Positions 21,787-30,718 of a DNA stretch of 64,000 bases are shown here, one piece after another. This DNA is from Nocardioides ungokensis. GTDB taxonomy: Bacteria > Actinomycetota > Actinomycetes > Propionibacteriales > Nocardioidaceae. How positions within the stretch are numbered: the first letter of the stretch is position 1; every line of letters begins with the position of its first letter. A program made the translations under genes and the position numbers. Where the stretch lies: NCBI RefSeq assembly GCF_013466985.1, contig NZ_CP059164.1:3915001-3979000 (forward strand), written 5' to 3'. Under the pieces are notes generated by a model, which did no database searches, was not told the origin of the DNA, and saw only the letters and a list, made by a program, of their open reading frames with translations.

Positions 21787-23166
21787 TCAGCGGCTCTCGG
21801 CCTCCGCGAGCACCGGGGCGTTCTTCAGGACCCGGTCGTGGCGCAGCGAGCTGGCCCGGGTCTCCCGGGCGAAGAGCACCGCGATGACGGTCAGCGCCGA
21901 GGCGATGGCCACGTAGATCCCCACCGCGGTGGTGTTGCCGTCGGTCACGTCACCGAGCAGCTTGAGCGCGATGATCGGCGCCAGCGCACCGGCGAAGATC
22001 GAGGCGAGCTGGTAGCCCACCGACGCGCCGGTGTAGCGCACCGAGGTGCCGAACAGCTCGGAGAAGAACGCCGCCTGCGGGGCGTACATCAGCGAGTGCA
22101 GGATGAGGCCGACCACGACGCCGAGCAGGATCTTGTTCGGGTCCTTGGTGTCCAGCAGGCTGAAGAACACGAACGTCCACACGGCGACGCCGACCGCGCC
22201 GGCGAGGTAGAGCGGACGCCGGCCGACCCGGTCGGAGAGCGCCCCGATGGCCGGGACCACGCAGAACTGGACCGCGGCGCCGATCAGCAGCGCGCGCAGG
22301 ATGACCGGCTTGTCCACGGCGATGTAGGTGGTGGCGTAGGTGATCGAGATGACCGTGAAGATGTAGTAGCTGATGTTCTCGGCCATCCGCATGCCCATCG
22401 CGACGAAGACCTCGCGGGGGTACTCACGGATCACCTCGAGGATCGGCATGCCGCGGTCCTGCTTCTCCATCTCGGTCTTGGCCTCGGCGAAGACCGGGGA
22501 CTCCTCGATCGTGAGGCGCACCCACATGCCGACGGCGACGAGCACCGCGCTCAGCAGGAACGGGATCCGCCAGCCCCAGGCGAGGAACGCGGAGTCGGAC
22601 TGGACGGCCGCGAGCACCCACAGCACGCCGGTGGCGAGCAGGTTGCCCATCGCGACGCCGGCCTGCGGCCAGGACGCCCAGAAGCCGCGCCAGCCGTCAC
22701 TGCCGTGCTCGGAGACCATCAGCACCGCGCCACCCCACTCGCCGCCGACGGCGAAGCCCTGCAGGAGCCGGCAGAAGACCAGGAGGAGCGGAGCCGCGAC
22801 GCCGATGGTGGCGTACGTCGGCAGCAGGCCGATGGCGAAGGTGCCGAGGCCCATCATGAGCAGCGACGCGACCAGCATCTTCTTGCGGCCGACCCGGTCA
22901 CCGAAGTGCCCGAACACGACGCCGCCGATGGGGCGGGCCACGAAGCCGAGCGCGTAGGTCATGAAGGCGTAGAGGGTGCCCTCGGTGCCGCCGATCTTGC
23001 CGAAGAAGACCTCGCCGAAGACCAGGGCGGCCGCGGAGCCGAAGAGGAAGAAGTCGTACCACTCGGTCGCCGTGCCGATGAGGCTGGCGAAGACGACCTT
23101 GCCGATCGAGCGGCGGCCGGGATCGCTCCCCGGTGTGCGGGGGGTGGTGGCGTCGTACGTGGTCAT
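21787..23166 (-). CDS. MHS-family metabolite:proton symporter
   Basis: A 459-residue major facilitator protein of the metabolite:H+ symporter family (ProP, ShiA, KgtP). Typical elements are GTATEWYDFFLFGSAAALVF in helix 1, GHFGDRVGRKKML in the loop between helices 2 and 3, and the family signature RLLQGFAVGGEWGGA. SDRVGRRPLYL follows in the second half. The ATG at 23166 is used. It lies 86 bases downstream of 3-hydroxybutyrate dehydrogenase on the same strand, so uptake of 3-hydroxybutyrate or a related organic acid is a reasonable inference, not shown by the sequence itself. Confidence 0.88.
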   Translation of the reverse strand: MTTYDATTPRTPGSDPGRRSIGKVVFASLIGTATEWYDFFLFGSAAALVFGEVFFGKIGGTEGTLYAFMTYALGFVARPIGGVVFGHFGDRVGRKKMLVASLLMMGLGTFAIGLLPTYATIGVAAPLLLVFCRLLQGFAVGGEWGGAVLMVSEHGSDGWRGFWASWPQAGVAMGNLLATGVLWVLAAVQSDSAFLAWGWRIPFLLSAVLVAVGMWVRLTIEESPVFAEAKTEMEKQDRGMPILEVIREYPREVFVAMGMRMAENISYYIFTVISITYATTYIAVDKPVILRALLIGAAVQFCVVPAIGALSDRVGRRPLYLAGAVGVAVWTFVFFSLLDTKDPNKILLGVVVGLILHSLMYAPQAAFFSELFGTSVRYTGASVGYQLASIFAGALAPIIALKLLGDVTDGNTTAVGIYVAIASALTVIAVLFARETRASSLRHDRVLKNAPVLAEAESR

Positions 23167-23252
23167 GGTCCTGCCTTTCGGGGTGCCGCGCCGGGGGCGC
23201 TGCTCGGGATGGGTTGGTGCGGTGCTGCGGTCGTGCGGGAGCCGGGGGCGGG

Positions 23253-24014
23253 TCAGCCGGCGGTCCAGCCGCCGTCGAGGAGGAACGACGAGCCGGTGAT
23301 CGAGGCCGTGCCGGGGCCGCACAGGTAGCCGACGAGGTCGGCCACCTCCTCGGTCTCCACGAGGCGCTTCACCGGGGTGCGGGCGAGCAGCACCTCGTCG
23401 AGGACCTCGCTCTCGTCGATGCCGTGGGTCTCGGCCTGGGCCGCGATCTGGCCCTCGACCAGGGGCGTGCGGACGTAGCCGGGGCACACGGTGTTGCTGG
23501 TGACGCCCTTGCCGGCCGCCTCCAGCGCGATCACCTTGGAGAGCCCCTCGAGGCCGTGCTTGGCACTCACGTAGGCCGCCTTGTACGCCGAGGCCCGGTG
23601 GCCGTGCACGCTGGACACGTGGATCATCCGGCCCCAACCGCGGTCGTACATGCCGGGCAGCAGCCGGCGCGCGAGGCGGAACGGCGCCTCGAGCATCAGC
23701 CGGAGGATGAGAGCGAAGCGCTCGGGGTCGAACTCCTCGATCGGGGCGACGTGCTGGATACCGGCGTTGTTGACGAGGATGTCGGCCTCGACGTCGAGGG
23801 CGTCGATGGCCGCGCCGTCGGTGAGGTCGAGGCCGCGTGACTCGCCGCCGATGGCCGCGGCGACCTTGGCCGCGCCCTCGTCGTCGCGGTCGAGCACCAC
23901 GACGTGGGCACCGAGCTCGGCGAGCCGGGTGGCGACGGCGGCGCCGATGCCGCTCGCGCCGCCGGTCACCAGCGCGGTGCGGTGGGTCAGGGGTGTGACG
24001 GGGGTCTCGGACAT
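23253..24014 (-). CDS. 3-hydroxybutyrate dehydrogenase (SDR family)
   Basis: A 253-residue short-chain dehydrogenase that would oxidise (R)-3-hydroxybutyrate to acetoacetate with NAD. The cofactor loop is TGGASGIGAAVATRL, the structural NNAG motif is present, and the catalytic residues are Ser in HVSSVHG, Tyr and Lys in YKAAYVSAKHG. The stretch NTVCPGYVRTPLVEGQI is characteristic of the BdhA subgroup. The ATG at 24014 has TAGCGT seven bases upstream, so a leaderless start is likely. It is followed by the MHS symporter and preceded by a PucR-type regulator on the same strand, together a likely ketone-body utilisation unit. Confidence 0.88.
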   Translation of the reverse strand: MSETPVTPLTHRTALVTGGASGIGAAVATRLAELGAHVVVLDRDDEGAAKVAAAIGGESRGLDLTDGAAIDALDVEADILVNNAGIQHVAPIEEFDPERFALILRLMLEAPFRLARRLLPGMYDRGWGRMIHVSSVHGHRASAYKAAYVSAKHGLEGLSKVIALEAAGKGVTSNTVCPGYVRTPLVEGQIAAQAETHGIDESEVLDEVLLARTPVKRLVETEEVADLVGYLCGPGTASITGSSFLLDGGWTAG

Positions 24015-24021
24015 GGCCGTC

Positions 24022-24087
24022 ACGCTAGGTGCTGAGGCCTGCCCCACCCCATGTGCGCGGAGCACACACTTGCGCCCACACATGTGG
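24022..24087 (-). promoter_or_regulatory. Promoter and candidate operators of the hydroxybutyrate operon
   Basis: The -10 hexamer TAGCGT (24027-24022 on the minus strand) lies seven bases from the dehydrogenase start. Upstream are an inverted repeat TGTGC, five bases, GCACA (24052-24066) and a CACATGTG palindrome (24079-24086). Both are in the -25 to -65 region, where an activator such as the adjacent PucR-type protein could bind. Confidence 0.45.
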
Positions 24088-24094
24088 CCGACGA

Positions 24095-25936
24095 CTACCC
24101 TCCGGTCGGCGTTCCTCCGCGCAGCCGGTGCACCCGCAGCGCCAGCTGCACGTCGAGGCCGCGACCCGGGTCGCGCCAGTCGGCCCCCAGCAGCTCGGTG
24201 ACCCGGTCCAGCCGCTGCACCACCGTGTTGGGGTGGACGTGCAGCCGCTCGGCGGTCTCCCGGACCCGCCCGCCGGTCGCGAACCACGCCTCGAGGGTCT
24301 CCAGCAGACTGGTGCCCCGCTGGGCGTCGTAGGCGAGCACCGGGCCGAGGGTGGACGCGACGTACTCCTCGAGCTCGGCGGGACCGTTCTCACCCAGCAG
24401 CAGCCGGGTCACGCCCAGCCCGGCCGGGTCGCTCACGTCGCCCGAGCGGCCCAGGGTGACCAGCGAGTCCAGGCACCGGCGGGCCTCGGCGTACGCCGGG
24501 GCCAGGTCTGCGCCGGCGCAGGCCACCCCGACGGTCGCCTCGCCGCCCGCGGCTCGCACCGCTTCGCGCAGCGCCGTCCCGAGCTCGAGCGGGTCGCCCC
24601 CCGGGACCAGCAGCACGACGGCGCCGCGGTGCTCGCCGGCCAGGCCCCGCCGGGCCGTCGCGATCCGCGCCGCGGCCCGGACCGCCGCGTGGCGCTCGAG
24701 CCGGTCCACCGCCGCGACGCCCACCGACAGCGGCGGGTCGAGCACCACCCGCTGGCGGCGGGCCCGCTCGCGCAGCAGCAGGTCGGGGGTGGCGCCCTCC
24801 AGCAGGTCGGTGAGCAGCTCACCCCCCAGCCGCTCCTCGGTCTGGGCGACCGTGCGTGCGAAGAGCAGCACCAGGGCCGTGACCAGGGCGCCACGCTCCA
24901 GCGTCCGGCGCTCGGCGAGCGCCAGCGGCCGGGCACGGCCGTGCAGGACCAGGGTGGCGACGTGCTCGGTGCCGGCGAGCGCCGCCGCGACGTACGCGCC
25001 GTCTGCCTCGACAGAACGGCCCGAGGCCACCGCGTCCGCCACCCGCTCCTGCCAGCCGTCGGCGGCGGCGGTGCCGGCCATCAGGTCCCCGGTCGCGTCG
25101 TGGACCGCCAGCCGCCCGTCGAGGACCTCTGCGAGCACCCGGGCGACCTCCTCGACACCTCCCCCGTGCAGCAGCAGGTCGGTGAGCCGGTCGTGGGCGT
25201 GCGCGGCACTCTCCACCGCGGCGGTGTGCTCGGTCATCGTGCGGTTGGCCTCGTCGAGCTCCGCGAAGAGCCGGGCGTTCTCAAGCGCGACCGCCGCGTG
25301 CGCGGCGAACGAGGTCAGCAGGCTGACCTCGGAGGACGGGAAGGGACGCACGCTGCGGTGCACCGCGAGCAGCGCCCCGATGACCCGGCCGTCCAGGACG
25401 AGCGGGACGCCGAGGATGGCGCGGATGTGCTCCCCCGCCACCGCGTCGTCGATGAACGGCCGGTGCAGGAAGCGCTCGTCGGACTGGTAGTCCTGGGTGT
25501 AGTAGGGCGCGCCCGACTGCGCGACCAGGCCGAGCAGCCCGGTGCCGAGCGGGAGCCGCAGCGTCCGGAACTCCTGGGTCAGCGCGCCGTCGGTGACCTT
25601 CATGTACGACGCGCCGTCGGCCTCGTCGTTGAGCGAGAGGTAGGTCATGTCGGCGTTGAGCAGCTGCCGTGCCCGCCGCACGATCGCGGCCAGGATCGCG
25701 TCGACGTCGCGGATGGCGGTGAGGTCGCTGGCGGTGTCGTAGAGGGCGCTCAGCTCCGCCTCGCGGGAGCGCTGACGGGCGATCAGGTCGCGCAGCCGCA
25801 GCGCCACGTCGTACTGCCGCCGCAGCTCCGCGAGCGCCTCGGGGCCGGCGCCGTCGCGCTCGGCGGTCGCGACCACCTCGTCGAACGACGCCCGGGGCGC
25901 CTCGTCGTAGAGGAGGTCGAGGAAGGAGGCGGCCAC
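24095..25936 (-). CDS. GAF-containing PucR/CdaR-type transcriptional regulator
   Basis: A 613-residue regulator. Near residues 55-240 lies a GAF sensor domain, with LLNADMTYLSLNDE and a second conserved part LRLPLGTGLLGLV. A central GGDEF-like CdaR region follows. The C-terminus is the PucR helix-turn-helix: ETAERLHVHPNTVVQRLDRV, ending in the usual leucine-rich DVQLALRVHRL. Such proteins activate catabolic operons in response to small ligands. The start is GTG at 25936 with TACGGT six bases upstream. It sits directly upstream of the hydroxybutyrate dehydrogenase gene, 80 bases away, which is its most probable target. Confidence 0.85.
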   Translation of the reverse strand: MAASFLDLLYDEAPRASFDEVVATAERDGAGPEALAELRRQYDVALRLRDLIARQRSREAELSALYDTASDLTAIRDVDAILAAIVRRARQLLNADMTYLSLNDEADGASYMKVTDGALTQEFRTLRLPLGTGLLGLVAQSGAPYYTQDYQSDERFLHRPFIDDAVAGEHIRAILGVPLVLDGRVIGALLAVHRSVRPFPSSEVSLLTSFAAHAAVALENARLFAELDEANRTMTEHTAAVESAAHAHDRLTDLLLHGGGVEEVARVLAEVLDGRLAVHDATGDLMAGTAAADGWQERVADAVASGRSVEADGAYVAAALAGTEHVATLVLHGRARPLALAERRTLERGALVTALVLLFARTVAQTEERLGGELLTDLLEGATPDLLLRERARRQRVVLDPPLSVGVAAVDRLERHAAVRAAARIATARRGLAGEHRGAVVLLVPGGDPLELGTALREAVRAAGGEATVGVACAGADLAPAYAEARRCLDSLVTLGRSGDVSDPAGLGVTRLLLGENGPAELEEYVASTLGPVLAYDAQRGTSLLETLEAWFATGGRVRETAERLHVHPNTVVQRLDRVTELLGADWRDPGRGLDVQLALRVHRLRGGTPTGG

Positions 25937-25969
25937 GGTCGGACCGTAGCCGTCGCCGGGTCGGAACGC

Positions 25970-26009
25970 GACGGACCCCGCCGATCCCGAGGGATCGACG
26001 GGGCCCGTC
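25970..26009 (-). terminator. Strong terminator of the M6 protease gene
   Basis: A long stem has a main arm CCCCGCCGATCCC (25976-25988) pairing with GGGATCGACGGGG (25991-26003), one G-T wobble, and a two-base loop. It extends outward by GACGG and CCGTC past a single mismatch. It lies 18 bases after the protease stop codon on the minus strand. Confidence 0.75.
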
Positions 26010-26026
26010 CTTGGCTGTTCAGACTG

Positions 26027-28403
26027 TCAGGAGGTGACCTTGACGGTCATGACACCGGACTTGCTGACGCTCAGGACGCGGATCTTCGTACCGGTCTGCG
26101 GCACGTCCACACCCATCCACTCGGGCTCGTAGAAGCCGGGGTGGTCACCGCAGCCGTGCTCGTCGCAGTCGAACCACCAGGTCTTCATGTCGTTGAAGAC
26201 CGGCTGCGCCGACTCCGAACGGACCGTGGTCGGAACGCCGTTGAGACGCCACGTCTGCTTCACGGTCGGCTCGAGCGAGAACGTCGAGTCGGCCGTCTGC
26301 GCCTTCGTGCGCATCAGGCTGGTGCCTGAGTGCACGAAGTACGGGTGCGCGTCCACGGGGAGGATCTCGCCACCGCCCGGGTGGTCACCGACGTTGTTGT
26401 CGGTGTACGAGGTGTCCCAGTAGGAGATGAGCGCGCCCGGCTCGAAGTGCTGGAAGTCCCTTGTCCGGCGTGTGAGCGATGTCGCCGAAGTTGTAGATGT
26501 GCTGCAGCAGGCGGTCACGACCGACGTACTGACGGTTGTCCACGAAGTAGGCGTTCGTGAACGACTGGTCCTCGGTGCCCGTGGTGGTGCGGAACCCGTC
26601 GAAGGTCCAGCCCTCGGCGCCGGTCTCGGCGGTGCCGATGTCGTTGCCGTCCAGGGTGATGTTGTCGACCTGGAAGCCGTTCAGGGCCACGCCGCCGTCG
26701 GTGCGGTACTCCCAACGCAGGGCGTTGGTGCCGTCCGGCACGTCCGCGGTCAGGTCAACCCACTCGCCATCGGTGCTGCCGGTGATGCCGGTCCCGTCCG
26801 GGTTGGCCTCGTTGGAAGGCTCGCTCTCGCTGGTCTGGATCGCGGACCAGGTCTGGCCACCGTCGCTGGAGGCCTCGAGGTAGGCGTAGTCGTAGTCCTG
26901 CTCGATGTCGTAGCGGACCTTGGCGGTCAGCGGAGCAGTGCCGGACACGGCCGGGACTTCACGGGTCATCGTGGTGTCGAGGTCGTCGCCCTTGTCGCTG
27001 TAGTAGTAGCGCGACCCGCAGGTGGCGCAGGGAGCGCCGAGCTGGAGCGTCGTGTGCTTGTTCGGCAGCAGGACGATCAGGCCGTTGGCCTCGTCACCCG
27101 AGGTCGACTGGCCGGGACGGATCTTGTACGTCGCGTCGTGACCCGGGCGGGCGGTGTCGTAGTCGAGCCAGCCGAGCTGGAACTTCTCCCAGGCGCCGAA
27201 CGGCATGGGCTGGTCGCCGATGCCCTGGTCCTTCTGCGCGGTGCCGCGGGACTGGCTCATCAGCGACCAGTGCTCGACGGTGTTGGAGGCGCCACCGGTG
27301 TTGCCGGAGGTGTCGTAGAGGTCCGGCAGGCCGAGGTCGTGGCCGAACTCGTGCGAGAAGACCGACAGGCCGCCGTTCTCGGGCTGGATCGTGTAGTCGT
27401 TGACCCAGACGCCGGTCGGGTTGTTCGGGATCTGGACGTTCGCGCCGTTCGGGTCGGACACGCCGCCCTCACCGACATTCACGCCGCCGATCGGCGCCCC
27501 GCCCTCGGGACCGGTGCCGAAGGGCTCGATCTGGGCGTTCCAGCGGTGGCTCCAGATGGCGTCCGAACCGTAGACCGGGTCGCCGTCGGCCTGGTCGCCA
27601 CCCGCGTGCACGATCTGGAAGTGGTCGATGTAGCCGTCGGGCTCGTTGAAGTTGCCGTCGCCGTCGAAGTCGTAACGGTCCTGGTGGTCGAAGGTCTTCA
27701 GGTAGTCCTGGATCTTCGTCATCGACCAGCCGGCGTCGAGCTTGGACTGGGTCCACTCGGCGAGGGCGTCGCGGATCAGGAACCAGGTGTTGCTGCAGAC
27801 GATGCTGCCGCACTTGTCACGGCCGTAGCGCGCCTCGTTGAAGGGCACCTTCACCCACTCGGTGACCTGGCCGTCGACGGAGTACTTCCCCGAGGACTGG
27901 TCCTCGTAGAACTTCTTCATCCGGTTGAAGTACATGTTCTGGTAGTGCGCCTGGTTGTAGTCAGACTTCCAGAGCGTGGAGTTGTCCTTCGAGCGGTCCG
28001 GCTCGGGGATCTGGTTGTGCAGCGGGCCGTCGACCTTCTGGGCGTCGGGCGACTGGCCGGCGTACGCCGAGTGCTGGGTGTTCCCGAACTCCGCAAGAAC
28101 CACGAAGATCTTGTCCTGGCCGGTCTGGGCCACGCGGCCGTAGGCGTGCTTGCCCACCTTGACCGACGTGCCGCGACCGCCCTGGCGCAGGCGCTTCTCG
28201 AGCGCCTTCTGGTTGCGCTCCTCGAACTTCGCGCGCCACTTCGGCGTGAGCGAGTCCGACGGAGCGGCGTTGCCGGACGAGGACGGCGCCGCGCCGGCGG
28301 CCGTACCCGTGACGGCACCGGCCTGGGTCGAGCTCAGCGGCAGCGTGACCGCTGCGCTGATGAGTGAAGCCGTCGCGAGTGCGACGAGCTTGGTCCTTCT
28401 CAT
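26027..28403 (-). CDS. Secreted M6-family (immune inhibitor A) metalloprotease (one frameshift)
   Basis: An exported zinc protease of about 791 residues. It has a signal peptide (VALATASLISAAVTLPLSS), a propeptide, and a catalytic HEFGHDLGLPD at residues 351-361, with two zinc histidines and the catalytic glutamate. An EF-hand-like loop DFDGDGNFNEPDG lies near 245-257. After the catalytic domain comes an MAM-like beta-sandwich (YDYAYLEASSDGGQTW). One extra base near 26459 shifts the frame, after which the normal C-terminus FQHFEPGALISYWDTSY continues to 26027. A GGGAGG ribosome site lies six bases before the ATG at 28403. Probable role is extracellular protein degradation. Confidence 0.88.
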
Positions 28404-28654
28404 GCAAAGCCTCCCGTATTGCCGCGTGTAACGGCGTTGAGCACATGAATTGGCCCGGCCTTGCAGGAAAAAGACAGCTGGTTCTCAGCATCTCCTCAGG
28501 ACACGGACCCGGGGTAGTTGAACCCTGATCGGGAGATTCCGCGAGCCTCAACTCGGCACCGTTACCAGACTGTTATGAAAGTGGCTGCTGTGAGACCGCT
28601 CAAGACGGACGGCGTGACCTGGCTCTCAGAGTCGACGCTGGCAGCCCGGGTCGG
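28404..28654. other. Intergenic region upstream of the M6 protease
   Basis: About 250 bases without a supported gene, between the protease start and the end of the FHA gene. It is noticeably richer in A and T than its surroundings, for example around 28440-28600, as expected for the promoter of a highly expressed secreted protein. I cannot assign one specific -35/-10 pair, and no clear terminator for the FHA gene is seen. Confidence 0.4.
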
Positions 28655-29822
28655 TCACGGTGCCGCGACCTGGATCGACACCCCGTCGCCGAGGTCCACC
28701 ACGGCGCCCGGGACCAGCTGCACGGCGATGCCGGCTGCAGGTCCTCGGGCGGCAGCCCGGGCTGGACCAGGACGGTGCCGTTGGTGGAGCCGAGGTCGGT
28801 GATCACGGCCGTGCCGTGGTCGGCCCCCGTGCCCGGCCGGATCTCCAGGTGCGTCGAGGAGATCTCCTGGTGCGGGCTCGCCACCGTGACCAGTCGGGAC
28901 TCCTCGCCGGAGGCGGAGCGGGCTGCCTCGGGAGCCCTGCCGACGAGCACGGCGCGGTCGACCTCGACCGTCTCCCCGCTGGAGAAGACCAGCCGGGCCA
29001 CCGGGCCCGTGGTCGCGCCGGGGACCTCCGGCTCGGGCGGCAGCACGGGCGGGCCGAAGGGCGGGGCCGGGGGTCGCGGCACCCAGATCGGCGGATCGTC
29101 GTAGTACGGGTCGACGTCGTCCTCGACCGGCTCCTCGACGAGGGGCTGCTCCTCGGCGGGCTGCTCCTCGGGCGGGCCTCCCTCCAGGAGGGGGACCGCC
29201 TGGGTGGGCTCGTCCTCGAGGTGGGCGTACCACTGGACGCCGGGCGGCTCTGTGGGGGGCGGCTCTGCGGGCGGCGGCTCCGTGGGGAGCAGCGGATCGA
29301 CGGGTGGGGGCTCCACAGGCAGCGGCTCCGCAGGCACGGGGCCTGCGGGCGCCGTACTGCTCGCCGGCTGGTCGACGCGCGAGAGCCGCACCAGGCCACC
29401 GGCCAGCCGTAGGTCCTCGACTCCGCTCTGGGCCTGCCCGGCCTCCTCGGCGACCTCGACGCTCATCCGCGTGACGCCGTGCAGTGTGCTCCACCCAGGT
29501 GGTGGCGACCGACCCGTCGAGGTCGACCGTCTCGTCGGCGGTGGTGAAGCTGGCGCGGGCGGCGCCGCGCAGCACGACCCTGGTCTCGCCCCCGGCCTCG
29601 CTGACCAGCACGAAGCCGGGGAGGTCGCGGAGGCCGCCGCGCGCGTCACGCGTCGAGCGTCTCGTCGAACCCGGCACCGTCGTCGACCATCTCCCACAGC
29701 GCCGCGACCCGGGACTTCTCGGTCGGCGGCAGGATCACGCTGGCGTGCTCCCCGAAGATGCCGAACCACTCTCCGGGCCGGAAGGATCGCGTCGTCTGCT
29801 CGTGCTCGTGCTCGTCGCTCAC
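28655..29822 (-). CDS. FHA-domain phosphopeptide-binding protein (frameshifted)
   Basis: The GTG start at 29822 overlaps the PP2C stop codon by four bases. The N-terminal region (GEWFGIFGEHASVILPP, then LRDLPGFVLVSEAGGETRV) is a conserved actinobacterial head of unknown role. A long Pro/Glu-rich, probably disordered linker follows. The C-terminal FHA domain, which binds phosphothreonine, has VLVGRAPEAA, the conserved Ser-His pair in ISSTHLEI, and LGSTNGTVL. The frame breaks near 29645, 29490 and 28740; with these repaired the protein is near 390 residues and ends SIQVAAP. It likely docks substrates or regulators controlled by the neighbouring phosphatase and an unlinked Ser/Thr kinase. Confidence 0.75.
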
Positions 29823-30652
29823 CGGAGCGCCCCCAGATCCTGGTCGAGACTCACCCGCTGGTGCTCGGAGTCGTGGTCGTCCTCAGCCGTCAATCCCACC
29901 ACATCGACGACGACGGCAGTGGCGTTGTCCCGCCCGCCGGCGCCCACCGCGGCGGCGACCAGCTCCTCGGCCGCGTCGCGCGGGTCGCTCGCGCTGCCCA
30001 GGATCTCCGCCATCCGGGCGTCGTCGATCATCCCGGTGATGCCGTCCGAGCACAGGACCAGACGCTCCACCGAGGGCAGCGGCAGCAGGAAGTAGTCGGC
30101 CTCGGCCCGGTCGGGCCCGCCGAGGGCCCGGGTGATGACGTGCCGCTCGGGGTGCGTGGCCGCCTCGTCGGGGCTGATCCGTCCCGAGTCGACCAGCTCC
30201 TGCACCAGGCTGTGGTCGACGCTGACCTGCTCTAGCCGGCCCTCGGCGTAGCGGTAGATCCGCGAGTCCCCCAGGTTGGCCAGCAGCCACTTCGGGCCCT
30301 CGTCGTCCTCGACGAGCAGCGCGACCACGGCGGTGGTGCCGGCGTAGAAGGCACTGCCGCCCCGCGGTCGGTGGGCGGCCCCGAACTCCGCGATCCGGGC
30401 CTGGCAGGCACCCAGCGTCTCGGCGACGACGTCGGTCCCGCGGCGTGGGTCGTAGCCGGCGTCGGCCAGCCGTCCGAACTCCTCGACCACGATGGCGCTG
30501 GCCACGTCGCCGCTCGCGTGGCCCCCCATCCCGTCGGCGACGACGAAGACGGGTGGTGCCGCGAGGAACGCGTCCTCGTTGACCTGCCGCACCAGGCCCA
30601 CGTCGGTCGCCGCGCCGTGGCGGAGCTCGATGCCCCTCGACTGACCTGTCAT
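29819..30652 (-). CDS. PP2C-family serine/threonine phosphatase
   Basis: A 277-residue metal-dependent phosphatase that removes phosphate from Ser/Thr residues. The metal-binding motifs are in order: NEDAF (25-29), ADGMGGHASGD (39-49), LANLGDSRIYRY, LCSDGIT and GGRDNATAVVV. The domain is the compact, soluble PstP/Stp type without a membrane helix. A GGAGGTGGG ribosome site precedes the ATG at 30652. It shares a four-base overlap (GTGA) with the FHA gene downstream, so the two are co-expressed. No kinase gene lies in the window. Confidence 0.92.
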   Translation of the reverse strand: MTGQSRGIELRHGAATDVGLVRQVNEDAFLAAPPVFVVADGMGGHASGDVASAIVVEEFGRLADAGYDPRRGTDVVAETLGACQARIAEFGAAHRPRGGSAFYAGTTAVVALLVEDDEGPKWLLANLGDSRIYRYAEGRLEQVSVDHSLVQELVDSGRISPDEAATHPERHVITRALGGPDRAEADYFLLPLPSVERLVLCSDGITGMIDDARMAEILGSASDPRDAAEELVAAAVGAGGRDNATAVVVDVVGLTAEDDHDSEHQRVSLDQDLGALR

Positions 30653-30718
30653 CCCACCTCCCGGGTGGGGAGGAGCGTACGGCCGAACAGGCGGCCACGG
30701 GCGGGTAGCGTGGAAGGG

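Noticed and set aside
24029..26329. Plus-strand frame of 766 codons opposite the PucR-type regulator
   Set aside because: Antisense shadow; composition is typical of complementary GC-rich reading frames, and no ribosome site or family motif is present.
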